Of a stretch of 64,000 bases of DNA, positions 17,659 through 27,341 are shown piece by piece. The stretch comes from CAVXFL01 sp963761015 (GTDB lineage: Bacteria; Pseudomonadota; Alphaproteobacteria; Acetobacterales; Acetobacteraceae). Both the position numbers and the translations under genes were made by a program. The notes beneath the pieces were generated by a model. It ran no database searches. It had not been told where the DNA came from and worked only from the letters and a program-made list of their open reading frames with translations. Location of the stretch: NCBI GenBank assembly GCA_963761015.1, contig CAVXFL010000020.1, forward strand, positions 558,001 through 622,000, in the 5' to 3' direction. Within the stretch, counting starts at the first letter, position 1; each line of letters begins with the position of its first letter.

Positions 17659-19192
17659 TCTCGGGACCAGCCTGCTGGCGAGCGCCGCGCGCGATCCCGA
17701 CGCCGTCGCCGTCATCGATGGCGTGGTGCGGCTCGACTACGCCGATCTGTGGCGCAAGGCCGCCGCCGTGGTTGCCGGCTTCGACGCGCTCGGGCTCCGG
17801 CGCGGCGATCACCTCCTGACCCTGTTGCAGAACCGCTGGCAGACGGCGGCGATCCATTGGGCCTGCCAGATCGGCGGGATCATCGTCACGCCGCTGAACT
17901 GGCGCGCCAAGGCGGACGAGATCGCGTTCTGCCTCGACGATGCCGACGCCCGCGCCGTGGTCTTCGAGGATGCGTCGGCCGATTCGGTTCGACAGGTTCC
18001 CATCGCGGCGCGCCTGCCGCGCATCGCGCTGCTCGAGGCGGAGTCGGGCGAGATCGCCTTCGCGGACATTGCCGATGCCGCCGCACCGGATGTATCGCCG
18101 CGCGCCGGCGCGGAAGACTGGTCGCTGATGCTCCACACCTCGGGCACGACGTCGCGCCCCAAAGGCGTCCCGCGCCGCCATCGCGCCGAGCGGGCAGCGG
18201 CGGTCGCGCATGTCGCGCAGAATCTGTATGCGCGGGGCGAGCGCACCCTGGGCGTCATGCCGCTCTATCACACGATGGGCGTGCGGTCGCTGCTGGCCAT
18301 GTCGCTCATCGGCGGCGCCTTCGTCTGCCTGCCGCGCTTCGATTCCGCCGCCGCGATCGACCTGATCGCGCGCGAGCACGTCACCAATCTTTACCTGGTT
18401 CCGACGCTTTACCACGATCTCGTCAGCCATCCGCTGTTCGCGTCGGCCGACATCGGCTTGGTGCGCAAACTCGGCTTCGCCGGCGCGCCGATGACCGAGG
18501 CGCTGCTGCGTAACCTCACCGCCGCGTTCAATCCGGAACTGTTCGTCAACCATTATGGCAGCTCGGAAGTTTACACCTGCACGGTCGCGCCGAACGCGGC
18601 GGCGAAACCCGGCTCCGCCGGCAAGGCCGGGATCAATCAGATGATCCGCGTGGTCAGGCTGGGCGCGCGCGGCCCCGCCGATCGCGCCGCGATCGGCGAA
18701 GAGGGAGAAGTCATCGCGCTGCTCGCGGGTGACGAAGCGTTCGAAGGCTATTGGCGGCGGCCCGAGGCCGACGCAAAGGCGTTGCGCGAGGGCTGGTACT
18801 TCACCGGCGACACCGGCTATGTCGACACCGACGGCGATCTGTTCGTCGCCGGCCGCGTCGACGACATGATTATCAGCGGTGGCGAGAACATTTCGCCTGT
18901 CGAGGTGGAAAGCTGCCTGTCGCTGCACCCGGTCGTCGCCGAGGTCGCGGTCGTCGGCATGCCGGACGAGCGGCTCGGCCAAATCGTCGTCGCGTTCGTC
19001 AAGCCCGCCGCGAAGGTCGGCGCCGTCGCGTTGGCCCGGCACTGCCGCTCGTCGGACTTGGCCGATTTCAAGCGGCCACGGCGCTACGTGTTCGTGGCGG
19101 AAATCCCGAAATCGCCGGTGGGCAAGCTGCTGCGGCGCAAGCTGATGGCCGGCGAGTATGTTCGAATGGCGCCGGGGGAGACCACGGCATGA
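17651..19192 (+). CDS. hmfD: Acyl-CoA ligase, probable 2-furoate--CoA ligase
   Basis: A 513-residue AMP-forming acyl-CoA synthetase. The phosphate loop is LHTSGTTSRPKGVP at about residues 159-172, then NHYGSSEVY, YFTGDTGYVDTDGDL, GRVDDMIISGGENISP and the catalytic Lys in PKSPVGKLLRRKL near residue 491. It would activate a carboxylic acid to its CoA thioester. It sits between a furoyl-CoA-dehydrogenase-like trio and an HmfE-like gene, which makes 2-furoate the best guess; benzoate-type acids are the main alternative. The start overlaps the 2Fe-2S gene and the stop overlaps the next start (ATGA), so the operon is tightly coupled. Confidence 0.72.
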   Translation: MLDLGTSLLASAARDPDAVAVIDGVVRLDYADLWRKAAAVVAGFDALGLRRGDHLLTLLQNRWQTAAIHWACQIGGIIVTPLNWRAKADEIAFCLDDADARAVVFEDASADSVRQVPIAARLPRIALLEAESGEIAFADIADAAAPDVSPRAGAEDWSLMLHTSGTTSRPKGVPRRHRAERAAAVAHVAQNLYARGERTLGVMPLYHTMGVRSLLAMSLIGGAFVCLPRFDSAAAIDLIAREHVTNLYLVPTLYHDLVSHPLFASADIGLVRKLGFAGAPMTEALLRNLTAAFNPELFVNHYGSSEVYTCTVAPNAAAKPGSAGKAGINQMIRVVRLGARGPADRAAIGEEGEVIALLAGDEAFEGYWRRPEADAKALREGWYFTGDTGYVDTDGDLFVAGRVDDMIISGGENISPVEVESCLSLHPVVAEVAVVGMPDERLGQIVVAFVKPAAKVGAVALARHCRSSDLADFKRPRRYVFVAEIPKSPVGKLLRRKLMAGEYVRMAPGETTA

Positions 19193-19990
19193 GCGAGCAC
19201 CCGACCGATCCGCGATTGCGGGATTTGGACGGATTCCGGGTGGAGGTGGACGGCGCTCGTGCGCGCGCCGACATCGTGCTCGACCGGGCGCCGTACAACG
19301 TCATCACCATGCCCGAGCGCGACCAGCTTCGCCGCGCGTTCGAGGCGCTGGACGAGGACGATGTCGTGCGGGTGATCGTGCTGCGCGCGACCGGGGAGCA
19401 CTTTTCCTCCGGCGGCTATATCAAGGGCTTTCTGGAAGCCTCGCCCGAGCACGTGAGCAAGCTCGCTTGGAACATCGCGGCGCCCGCGCGTTGCGGCAAG
19501 CCGGTGATCGCGGCCACCCGCGGCTATTGCTTCGGCGTCGGCTTCGAGCTGGCGCTGGCCTGCGATTTCCGCCTCGCCTCGGAAACCTGCCAGTTCGCGC
19601 TGCCCGAGCAGCGCCTCGGCCAAATTCCTGGCTCCGGCGGCTCGGCGCGGCTGCAAAAAATCATCGGTACCACCCGCACGAAGGACATGGTGATGCGGGC
19701 CAGGCGGATTCCGGCGCGCCAGGCGCACGACTGGGGCATCGTCACGGAAACGGTTGCCGACGATCGGCTCGAAATCGGCGGCCGATGCACTGGTGGCGGA
19801 GTTGATCGGATTCGCGCCACTCGCCCAGCGCACCGCCAAGCGGCTGCTGAACGAGACCGAGGATGCGAGTCTCTCGATCGCCATCGAGCTCGAAGGTCAC
19901 TGCTACAGCCGCTTGCGCGGTTCGGAGGACTTCGCCGAAGGCGTCGCGGCGTTCCACGAGAAGCGCGACCCGGTTTTCCGAGGACGGTGA
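19189..19990 (+). CDS. hmfE: Enoyl-CoA hydratase-family protein (HmfE-like), frameshifted
   Basis: Crotonase-fold protein. An oxyanion-hole segment (GEHFSSGGYIKGF) and a second one (ATRGYCFGVGFELALACDF) are seen, with LPEQRLGQIPGSGGSARLQ following. In the furoate pathway HmfE is described as 2-oxoglutaroyl-CoA hydrolase, which releases 2-oxoglutarate for the TCA cycle; that role is assigned here from operon content. The frame changes near 19777; removing one G joins it to ADALVAELIGFAPLAQRTAKR ending at 19990, for about 266 residues. The ATG overlaps the ligase stop. Confidence 0.7.
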
Positions 19991-20085
19991 GCGAGAGCCT
20001 CGCGTTGGGCGCTTATCGCGGTCCTGGCTGACATTCGCTGCCCGCGAGGGCATAAGCTCCGTGGCCCGCGAACGGAGGCGATCCC

Positions 20086-21123
20086 ATGCCGGAATTCGAA
20101 AAGCGCCATATCGGGCGCACCGCAGTCGAAGTCACCGTGTTCGGCCTCGGATGCGCGACGCTTGGCGGAAGGCGCGTCAAGGTCACGCGAGAAGAGGCCG
20201 AGGCGATCGTGCATGCCGCCTGGGCCGAAGGCGTTCGCTACATAGATGCCGCCCCCTACTACGGCTTCGGCCAGGCGGAGCGCGCGGTCGGCGACGCGCT
20301 GCGCGGCAAGCCGCGCGATGCCTGGCTGCTCTCGACCAAGGTGGGCCGGCTGCTGCGCCCGCTGCCCGACCCGGAAGCCGCCGGCCACCAGCACCCGATG
20401 CCGTTCGCGGCGGTGTTCGACTACTCCTACGACGGCGTGATGCGCTCGTTCGAGGACAGCCTGCAGCGGCTGGGGCTCGGGCGCATCGACATCCTCTACG
20501 TGCACGACATCGGCGCGATGGAGCACGGGCGGGAGGCGCATCCGCGGCTGATGAAGACCCTGCGCGAGGGCGGCTACCGGGCGCTGGAGGAGTTGCGCCG
20601 GGCCGGCACGATCGGGGCGATCGGCATCGGCGTGAACGAGCGCGAGGTGCTGCTGGAGGCGCTCGACTGGGGCGAGTGGGACGCGTTTCTGCTTGCCGGG
20701 CGCTACACGCTGCTGGAGCAGGCGCCGCTCGACGATCTGTTCCCCAAATGCGCCCGCGCGGGCGTGTCCATTGTCATCGGCGGCCCGTTTAATTCCGGCG
20801 TGCTCGCCGGACGTGACACGTTCAATTACGCCCCCGCGCCGCCCGATGTCATGGCGCGCGTGCAGACGATCCGGGCGATTTGCGAAACCCACGGCGTCCC
20901 GATCGCGGCGGCGGCGCTGCAATTCCCGCTGGCGCATCCGCTCGTCGCGTCAGTGATCCCGGGGCCGCGCAATGTCGATGAGTTCGAGACGAATCTGAAG
21001 CTGCTCCGCCACCCGATTCCGGCGGCACTCTGGTCCGATCTGCGCACCGCCGGATTGCTGCACCCCGACGCGCCGACCCCGCCCGATCTCGTTACGCCCA
21101 TCCCGGAAGAGCAAGCGCCGTGA
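20086..21123 (+). CDS. Aldo/keto reductase (aldose 1-dehydrogenase type)
   Basis: A 345-residue TIM-barrel oxidoreductase of the D-threo-aldose 1-dehydrogenase / L-fucose dehydrogenase subgroup. FGLGCATLGG marks the N-terminal strand, IDAAPYYGFGQAE holds the catalytic Asp and Tyr, STKVGRLLRP the Lys, DILYVHDIG the His region, and SVIPGPRN the NADP site. It oxidises an aldose to a lactone or reduces an aldehyde. The next gene, an enolase-superfamily dehydratase, overlaps its stop (GTGA), which suggests a sugar or sugar-acid route: dehydrogenase followed by aldonate dehydratase (inference). Confidence 0.88.
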   Translation: MPEFEKRHIGRTAVEVTVFGLGCATLGGRRVKVTREEAEAIVHAAWAEGVRYIDAAPYYGFGQAERAVGDALRGKPRDAWLLSTKVGRLLRPLPDPEAAGHQHPMPFAAVFDYSYDGVMRSFEDSLQRLGLGRIDILYVHDIGAMEHGREAHPRLMKTLREGGYRALEELRRAGTIGAIGIGVNEREVLLEALDWGEWDAFLLAGRYTLLEQAPLDDLFPKCARAGVSIVIGGPFNSGVLAGRDTFNYAPAPPDVMARVQTIRAICETHGVPIAAAALQFPLAHPLVASVIPGPRNVDEFETNLKLLRHPIPAALWSDLRTAGLLHPDAPTPPDLVTPIPEEQAP

Positions 21124-22332
21124 AGATCACCGCCATCGAAACCGTCCGGATCAAGGATTTCGCCAACAGCCTTTGGGTGGAAATCCACACGGACGCCGGC
21201 ATCGTCGGCCTGGGCGAAACGCATTTCGCGGTGGCACCGATCGAGACCTGGGTGCACGAATGGGCCGCGCCCTATCTGCTCGACAAGGACCCGTTACAGA
21301 TCGAGGCGCACAACCGGTATTTTCTCACGTTTTATCTTGGCTTTGCCTCGACCGGCATGGAGGTGCGCGGCGCGTCGGCAATCGACATCGCGCTCTGGGA
21401 CATTCTCGGCCAGGACTGCGGGAAGTCGATCTGCCAATTGCTCGGCGGCGCGAGCCGCGAGCGCATCCGCACCTACAACACCTGCGCCGGTTATCAGTAC
21501 ATGCGCAGCAAACCGGAGCAGAAGGTGCACAACTGGGGGCTCGGCGGAGTGGCCGATCCGAAGCGCCCCTACGAGGATCTCGACGCGTTCCTGAACCGCG
21601 CCGACGAGCTTGCCGAAAGCCTGCTCGCGGAAGGCTATCAGGGCATGAAGATCTGGCCGTTCGACCCGTACGCCGAAGCCTCGAACGGCTCGCATATCTC
21701 GGCGGCCGAGCTCAACGTGGCGCTCGCGCCGTTCGAGAAGATCCGCAAGGCGGTCGGCGGTCGCATGGACATCCATGTCGAGTTCCATTCGCTCTGGAAC
21801 CTGCCAATGGCGATCCGGCTCGCGAAGGCGCTGGAGCCCTATCAGCCGGTACTGGTTCGAGGACCCGCTGAAGATGTCCAACCTGGACGCGCTGGCGGAC
21901 TATGCGCGGCGTACCAACGTCTGGGTGACGGCGAGCGAGACGCTCGGCACGCGCTTCGCCTTTCGCGAGCTGTTTGAAAAGCGCGCGGTGAGCGTCTGCA
22001 TGTTCGATATCGGCTGGACCGGCGGGATCACGGAAGCGAAGAAGATCGCCGCCATGGCCGAGGCGTACCACCTGCCGGTCGCGCCGCACGACTGCACCGG
22101 CCCGGTGCTGCTCGCCGCCGCCGTGCATCTATCGCAAAACGCGCCCAATACGCTGGTGCAGGAGGTCGTGCGTTCCTACTATCACGACTGGTACTGCGAC
22201 ATCGTGACCGAGCTGCCGCCGCTGGAAAACGGCTACATCCGTATTCCCGACGGCCCCGGTCTCGGCACGCGGCTGCTGCCGGACCTGAAAAAGCGGCCGG
22301 ATGCCATCGTCAGGCGGAGCACGCGCGACTAA
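21120..22332 (+). CDS. Mandelate racemase/galactonate dehydratase-family enzyme, frameshifted
   Basis: Enolase-superfamily enzyme of about 403 residues after correction. The metal ligands appear as Asp/Glu in DIHVEFHSLW, YWFEDPL and TASETLGTR; a base is expected in APHDCTGPV near the C-terminus. The N-terminal capping domain starts MKITAIETVRIKDF. The frame shifts at about 21848-21849; removing one G restores ALEPYQPYWFEDPLKMSN. GTG 21120 is coupled to the aldo/keto reductase stop. It probably dehydrates an acid sugar; racemisation of mandelate is unlikely given the neighbours, though a benzoylformate-decarboxylase-like gene lies 8 kb upstream. Confidence 0.8.
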
Positions 22333-22376
22333 CGGTCGCCGAGGTCGCTGCCACCATCGTTGGGCGTGGTGAGGAA

Positions 22377-24084
22377 ATGAACGACGGCGGAACGCAGCCG
22401 GATCGCATGGAGGGACAGCGTCGTCGTCGGTCCGTCAGGGCCGGCGCGCTGGCGCTGCTGCTTTTCGCCGCCGAGGCGCTGGTTCCGGTCGTTGCGGCGG
22501 TCCCTGTCGCCACGGCCTGGACTGCGGCCGCGGAGGCACGCGGATTCCGGAGCGGCGGCTACCATCTACCGCACTCGTTCGGAAGCACGGGCTCGTTCTT
22601 CCATGGCCGGACGCCCTCGTTCAGTGGCGGCTATCACCTGCCGACGTTCTCGACCCCGCACGCGCCCTCGTTCGGGGGAGCCGGGGCTGGCGACCGGGCG
22701 TTCTCGCGCGGGCGTTCCGCCGAGGGGCTGCACGCCTTTCAGACGCCGCGGCAGACGCCGCGCACCCCGAGCACCTCGGGCGGCACCTCGAGATGGAGCA
22801 GCGGACGGACTTGGTCTGGCTGGGGCGGGACGAGATCGGTACGGTTACGGCCGATCGGCGCCGTCGCCGGGCACCTGGTTCGCGCGCCGCGGCTGGTCGG
22901 CGCCCGGTTACGTCTATCAGGGACCGCGCCATTTCGGCATCTGGGACGGACTGTTCCTCTGGTTCCTGTTCGATCATCTGTCGCAGCCGGGCTACGGGAC
23001 CTTCTTCCATAACCACCAGAACGACCCCGGGTATCGCCAATGGCGCTCGCAGGCGGAGCAGGTCGCGCAAAACGACCCCGCCGTCCGCAACAAGCTGGGC
23101 CAGCTCGATCAGGATTTGGCCCAGAACAAGAACCAGCCGCGCGATCCGCATTACCTGCCCCCCGGCATTCCAGCGAGCGTCGCGACCGGGCAAGGTGGGC
23201 GCACGCCGAGCACGCTCGGCGCATCGCATCACGAGCCAGGATCGGCGATCGTGTGGGCCGTGGTGCTTAGCGGCGGGGTCGGTCTGGGTTGGCTGGCGTG
23301 GCAGCGGCGCGCGGCGCTGCGGCCGATGAAGGGCGCGCCGCCCGGCCCCTGGAACAACGCGAGGAGTGGCGGCGCGATGAACGGAACCGGCAGCACCAAG
23401 GACACCATTTTGCGCCAGATGGACCGGCTCGGCCCGGTCGGCAGCATGTTGCGACACAAACTGTCGGGCGAGTCCTACACGCCGCAGCGCGTCCGGGTCG
23501 GCATGACGCTGACCTGCGACCCGACACCGTTCCTGCTGTCCGCGGGGAAAACCAAGGTTGGCCAACCCGAAGGCGCCGGAGACAACCTGCTGATCAATGT
23601 GCAGGCGGTGGGGCGCGCCGGCGAGGGCGCGGCGCAGCTCGTCCGGCTCTATCTGCCGGACCGGCGCAGCATGTTCCAGCTCCACTTCAACCCGGCCGGC
23701 GACCCCGACGAATCGCGCTACTTCAGCCAGATCGACGAGGTGACTCCGGCCGATGCCGGCGAATGGGCGGCCTGGCTCGACCAGCAGCAGGGCATGATCG
23801 GCTGGCCGCAGTTTCAGACCAAGGACGGCAAGCTGTATGACCGGGTCTGGGCGCCCGGGCCAAGCCGCATCGCCCCGTACGCCCTGACCGAGACGATCGA
23901 CAGCGCGCACGGCCAGCACTCCGTGCGCAGCCAGTCGATGCTCTACGGCGCCCCGACCGGGCTCGCTCCGCCCGCGCCGCAAACCGAGTATATTCTGGTC
24001 AGCGCGGTCGATACCGGGGCGCAAGCCTGGGTGGAGATCGCCGCCGGCATCGACATCAACCCGGCCGCGCTGGCGCTGAGCTGA
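22377..24084 (+). CDS. YjfK-like DUF2491 protein with exported N-terminal extension, frameshifted
   Basis: The C-terminal half (about codons 330-568) is the DUF2491/YjfK domain, with PTPFLLSAGKTKV, LVRLYLPDRRSMFQL, EWAAWLDQQQGMIG and YDRVWAPGP. Ahead of it lie a signal peptide (ALALLLFAAEALVPVV ... AEA), a region rich in Ser, Gly, His and Phe with two YHLP repeats, an aromatic patch (WDGLFLWFLFDHL), and a membrane span (IVWAVVLSGGVGLGWLAW). The predicted topology places DUF2491 in the cytosol. Frames join at about 22827 by removing one G, for about 568 residues. E. coli YjfK lacks such an extension as far as I know. It is followed by DUF350 and PspA-like genes, as in yjfIJKL loci. Confidence 0.75.
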
Positions 24085-24116
24085 GCGCGCGCCCAATCGC
24101 TGGAACCCGCATCGCC

Positions 24117-24530
24117 ATGCATACCGTTCTGGGAACCCTGGGGCTCGGCCTACCGGTACTGGTCACACAGTTCCTGGTCACGCTCGGGCTGCTCGGGGTC
24201 GGCGTGCTCTGCTACGGCGCGGTGACCCCGTTCAACGAGCTGCGGCTTATCCGCAGCGGCAACAATGCCGCCGGGATCGTACTGGCCGGCACGCTGTTGG
24301 CCCTGGCTATTCCGCTATCGGTGACCTTGGCCACCAGCCTGGTCGTCCTCGACATCGTCATCTGGGGCGGCGTCGCGCTGCTGATCCAACTGCTCGCCTT
24401 CGGCCTTGCCACCGTCTTGATTCGCGATCTGCGCCGCATGATCGAGGAAGGGAACACCGCCGCGGCCGCGCTGCTGGTGGGCATTCAGCTCGCGGTAGCA
24501 CTGCTCAACGCCGGCGCGATGGCGGGCTGA
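24117..24530 (+). CDS. DUF350 (YjfL-like) membrane protein
   Basis: A 137-residue integral membrane protein with four hydrophobic segments (about residues 13-33, 50-72, 78-98 and 116-135). The motif SGNNAAGIVLAG, with the conserved N-N-A-A, is typical of DUF350 proteins such as YjfL. It lies 32 bases after the YjfK-like gene and just ahead of a PspA-like gene, the partner set seen in enterobacterial yjf loci. The molecular role is unknown; association with envelope stress is inferred from the PspA-like neighbour. Confidence 0.88.
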   Translation: MHTVLGTLGLGLPVLVTQFLVTLGLLGVGVLCYGAVTPFNELRLIRSGNNAAGIVLAGTLLALAIPLSVTLATSLVVLDIVIWGGVALLIQLLAFGLATVLIRDLRRMIEEGNTAAAALLVGIQLAVALLNAGAMAG

Positions 24531-24558
24531 GCTTCTTTATCGGACGGGAGGTATTCAC

Positions 24559-25371
24559 ATGTTCGCGTTCATCCGCAATCTTCTGGGCGTGAAGACCGAT
24601 CAGGCGGTCAACAGCGCGATCGAGGCGATCGTCCGCTGGGACCCCAAATCCGCCACCGAGGCGGAGCTGCGGACGATGGAGCAGCAACTCGACCAGCTCG
24701 GCATGCAGGTGGCCGAGGCGCGCCTATCCTTCGATAAGGAGCGCAAGGAGGCCGAGGCCATTCAACAGCTCTCGCATCAGCGCATGGCCGCTGCCGAGCA
24801 GTTGCAGCAGCAAATGGACGCCCAGGCCGACCCGGCCCGCAAGGCGGAACTGGAGCGCAGTCTGACCACGCTGGTCGGTCTGCTCGAACACATGGCCCCC
24901 GATATCGACCGCGAGAAGCAGGACGCCGTGGACGCCAAGGAATTCCTCGAATCGCTCGAACAGACTTACGCCGAGGCCGGCCAGAAGCTGAAATCGGCCC
25001 GCCAGGAGCTGGCACACGCCCAGCGCGACATGGGCCGGGCGGCGCAGCAGCGCGGCATGGCCGAGCGCCACGCCGAGGCGGCGCGGCAGGCGGCGGGCCT
25101 GTCCGGTGCCACCAGCGGGCTCAGCGTCGCGTTGAAGGCCATGCAGGACAGCGCCGCTCGCGACCTTGCCGCAGCCGAGGCGGCGAGCGCCAAGGCCAAG
25201 CTGTTGAAGCCGACGAAGCCGGAGGTGGACGACCAGAACATCGCCTCCGCCATGCGCCTGGCGTCCGGCGCACCCGCGGCAACCGCGAGCCTGTCCGACC
25301 GTCTCTCGCGGCTCCGCCAATTACAGGCCCCAACCGCAGCACGCCAACTCGGCGGCCCCAAGCCCGGTTGA
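24559..25371 (+). CDS. PspA/IM30-family coiled-coil protein (YjfJ-like)
   Basis: A 270-residue protein that is almost wholly helical and rich in Ala, Gln, Glu and Lys from about residue 30 to 200, as in PspA/IM30. The N-terminus MFAFIRNLLGVKTDQAVNSAIE is like YjfJ rather than canonical PspA. The last 60 residues are disordered, with Pro and Ala. PspA homologues bind stressed inner membranes and form ESCRT-III-like rods; this one is encoded with YjfK- and YjfL-like partners, so it probably acts at the membrane with them. A GGGAGG ribosome site lies upstream of ATG 24559. Confidence 0.85.
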   Translation: MFAFIRNLLGVKTDQAVNSAIEAIVRWDPKSATEAELRTMEQQLDQLGMQVAEARLSFDKERKEAEAIQQLSHQRMAAAEQLQQQMDAQADPARKAELERSLTTLVGLLEHMAPDIDREKQDAVDAKEFLESLEQTYAEAGQKLKSARQELAHAQRDMGRAAQQRGMAERHAEAARQAAGLSGATSGLSVALKAMQDSAARDLAAAEAASAKAKLLKPTKPEVDDQNIASAMRLASGAPAATASLSDRLSRLRQLQAPTAARQLGGPKPG

Positions 25372-25444
25372 GCCGGGCGGCATTCACGGCAGCGGCAAGT
25401 ACTCAGCGCGTGCCGATGCCTAAAAGGTCAGGAGGGAAAGGGCC

Positions 25445-26243
25445 TCACTCGGCCATCGCGGCGACCGAGATCGGCGCCGCCGTGCGGCCGCCGTCGACCA
25501 CGTACTGCGCGCCCGTGACATTGCTCGCCAGATCGGAGCAGAGGAACAGCACGACGTTGGCCACCTCCTCGACCGTACCGTAGCGCCCGGCGGGAAATCA
25601 TCGACTGGTAGCGGCGCGCGACGCGCGACGGATCGTCCGGGCTCACCTGCGATTCCAGCGAATGGATCATCCGGGTGTCGATCGGGCCGGGGCAGACCGC
25701 GTTTACTCGCACGCCCTGCCGCGCCACCTCGCCGGCCGCCGTCTTGGTGAGCCCAAGTACCGCGTGCTTGGAGGCGACATAGGGCGACATACCGGGCGAG
25801 CCGATCAGCCCGGCCACCGAGGCGGTGTTCACCACCGCGCCGCCGTTCTGTCTCAACATGACCGGCAGGACGTGGCGCAGACCGAGGAACACGCCCTTCA
25901 CGTTCACCGCGATCACCGCGTCGAAATTCGCCTCGTCCTGCTCGGCGATCGGCGCGATCTTGCCCTCGATTCCGGCGTTGTTGAAGAAGCAGTCGATGCG
26001 GCCATGGGCGTCGAGCGCCGAGCGCACATAGGCCTGCACATCGGCCGAGCGCGTCACGTCGGCGGCAACGAAACGGGCCTCACCGCCCGCCGCGCGAATC
26101 TCGCCCGCGACCGCTTCGCCCTGCTGGCTGTCACGATCGACGAGTATGAGACGCGCGCTGCGTCGCGCGAAGCCGAGCGCGGTCGCACGCCCGATCCCGT
26201 TGGCGGCGCCGGTGACCAGCGCGACCTTTCCCGCGAAATCCAT
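25445..26243 (-). CDS. Short-chain dehydrogenase/reductase, frameshifted
   Basis: Classical SDR. The cofactor motif is TGAANGIG, NNAG follows (NNAGIEG), the catalytic Ser lies in NTASVAG and the YxxxK is YVASK. After QSMI the frame shifts: removing one A/T pair at about 25595-25597 gives IPAGRYGTVEEVANVVLFLCSD and a C-terminus ending at 25445, with about 265 residues in all. Without correction the protein would end in unrelated basic sequence. ATG 26243 has a GGGGGA site. The substrate is unknown. The next gene upstream on the same strand is an NHL propeller protein 33 bases away. Confidence 0.85.
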
Positions 26244-26276
26244 TTCGTTTCCCCCATTGAATGCCGGCGAACGCGC

Positions 26277-27254
26277 CTAGCCCACCTTACGGAACTTGTG
26301 CAGCGAGCGGAGGTCGGTCGGCCGCGGCTTGTCCGGATACAGTTGCGGCCAGGCGGTCCACGCCACCTCGCCCACGTAAAGATCGCCGCGCGAATCGGCC
26401 GCGAGCCCGTGCGGGGCCAAAAATTCGGCCGGACCGAGCCCGGCCTGGCGCGCGCCAATGCGGCCGATTCGGCGGCCGGTGTGATCGACGATGGTCACGC
26501 GCGGCCCGAGGTTGGGAATCTCACGGTTGACCGGCATGGTGGGGCCGAGTTCGCCGATGTAGCAGATCGGGCATTTACCATGCGGCATGAACAGCCCGCA
26601 CGGGCGGTGCAGATTGTTCCACTGGGTTTCGTAGCGCCCGTCGCCGTCGAACACCTGCACGCGATGGTTTTCGCGGTCCGCGACATAGACCCAGCCATCT
26701 GCGTCGCAGGTGATGTTGTGCACGATGTTGAACTCGCCGGGGTCGCTGCCGGGCTCGCCCCAGGAGAACAACAGCTTGCCGTTGGGCGCGTATTTGTGCA
26801 CGCGGGCATTGCCGTAGCCATCGGAGACGTAGATCTCGCCCTTCGGCGAGAGTGCCGTGTGGGTGCAGCGGTGGAACGGCTCGCCGCTCAGGAACGGCGC
26901 CGGCTTGCCGGGAATGCCGAGCGTCAGCAGCACCTTGCCGTCCAGCGTGCACTGGCGCACCGAATGGTCCCCATCGTCGGTGAGCCAGAGCGTGTCGTCC
27001 GGCCCGACATGCAGGCCGTGCGCGCGCACGAACAGCCCCTCGCCCCAGGAGCGAAGGAAGTTGCCGTCAGGGTCGAATACCATCAGCGGGTGTTCGCCGC
27101 GGTTGAACACGTAGACGTTGTCGTTGCTGTCGACGCCGACCGAGCCGATCTCCTTGAACGACCAGCCTTGCGGCAGCTTGGCCCAGTTTTCGACCGGCTC
27201 GTAGACGAAGTCGCCCGATCCGAGCATGACCGGCTTTTCCATTGTCACGGACAT
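26277..27254 (-). CDS. NHL-repeat beta-propeller protein
   Basis: A 325-residue protein with several NHL-type blades: GVDSNDNVYVFNRGEHP, HGLHVGPDDTLWLTDDGDH, ALSPKGEIYVSDGYGNARV, ITCDADGWVYVADRENHRV and HGLAADSRGDLYVGEV. It resembles the peptidyl-alpha-hydroxyglycine alpha-amidating lyase-like/6-bladed propeller group common in proteobacteria. No signal peptide is evident, so it may be cytosolic. Enzymatic activity is not established for the bacterial members. It is likely co-transcribed with the SDR gene downstream. Confidence 0.82.
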   Translation of the reverse strand: MSVTMEKPVMLGSGDFVYEPVENWAKLPQGWSFKEIGSVGVDSNDNVYVFNRGEHPLMVFDPDGNFLRSWGEGLFVRAHGLHVGPDDTLWLTDDGDHSVRQCTLDGKVLLTLGIPGKPAPFLSGEPFHRCTHTALSPKGEIYVSDGYGNARVHKYAPNGKLLFSWGEPGSDPGEFNIVHNITCDADGWVYVADRENHRVQVFDGDGRYETQWNNLHRPCGLFMPHGKCPICYIGELGPTMPVNREIPNLGPRVTIVDHTGRRIGRIGARQAGLGPAEFLAPHGLAADSRGDLYVGEVAWTAWPQLYPDKPRPTDLRSLHKFRKVG

Positions 27255-27341
27255 TTCGCCCCCCTATTCGCGACGTATCGGCATGAACCGGGGGGCAGCC
27301 TAATCGCCGGTTTGCCCGCTGTCACACGGTGCCACGCCGCG

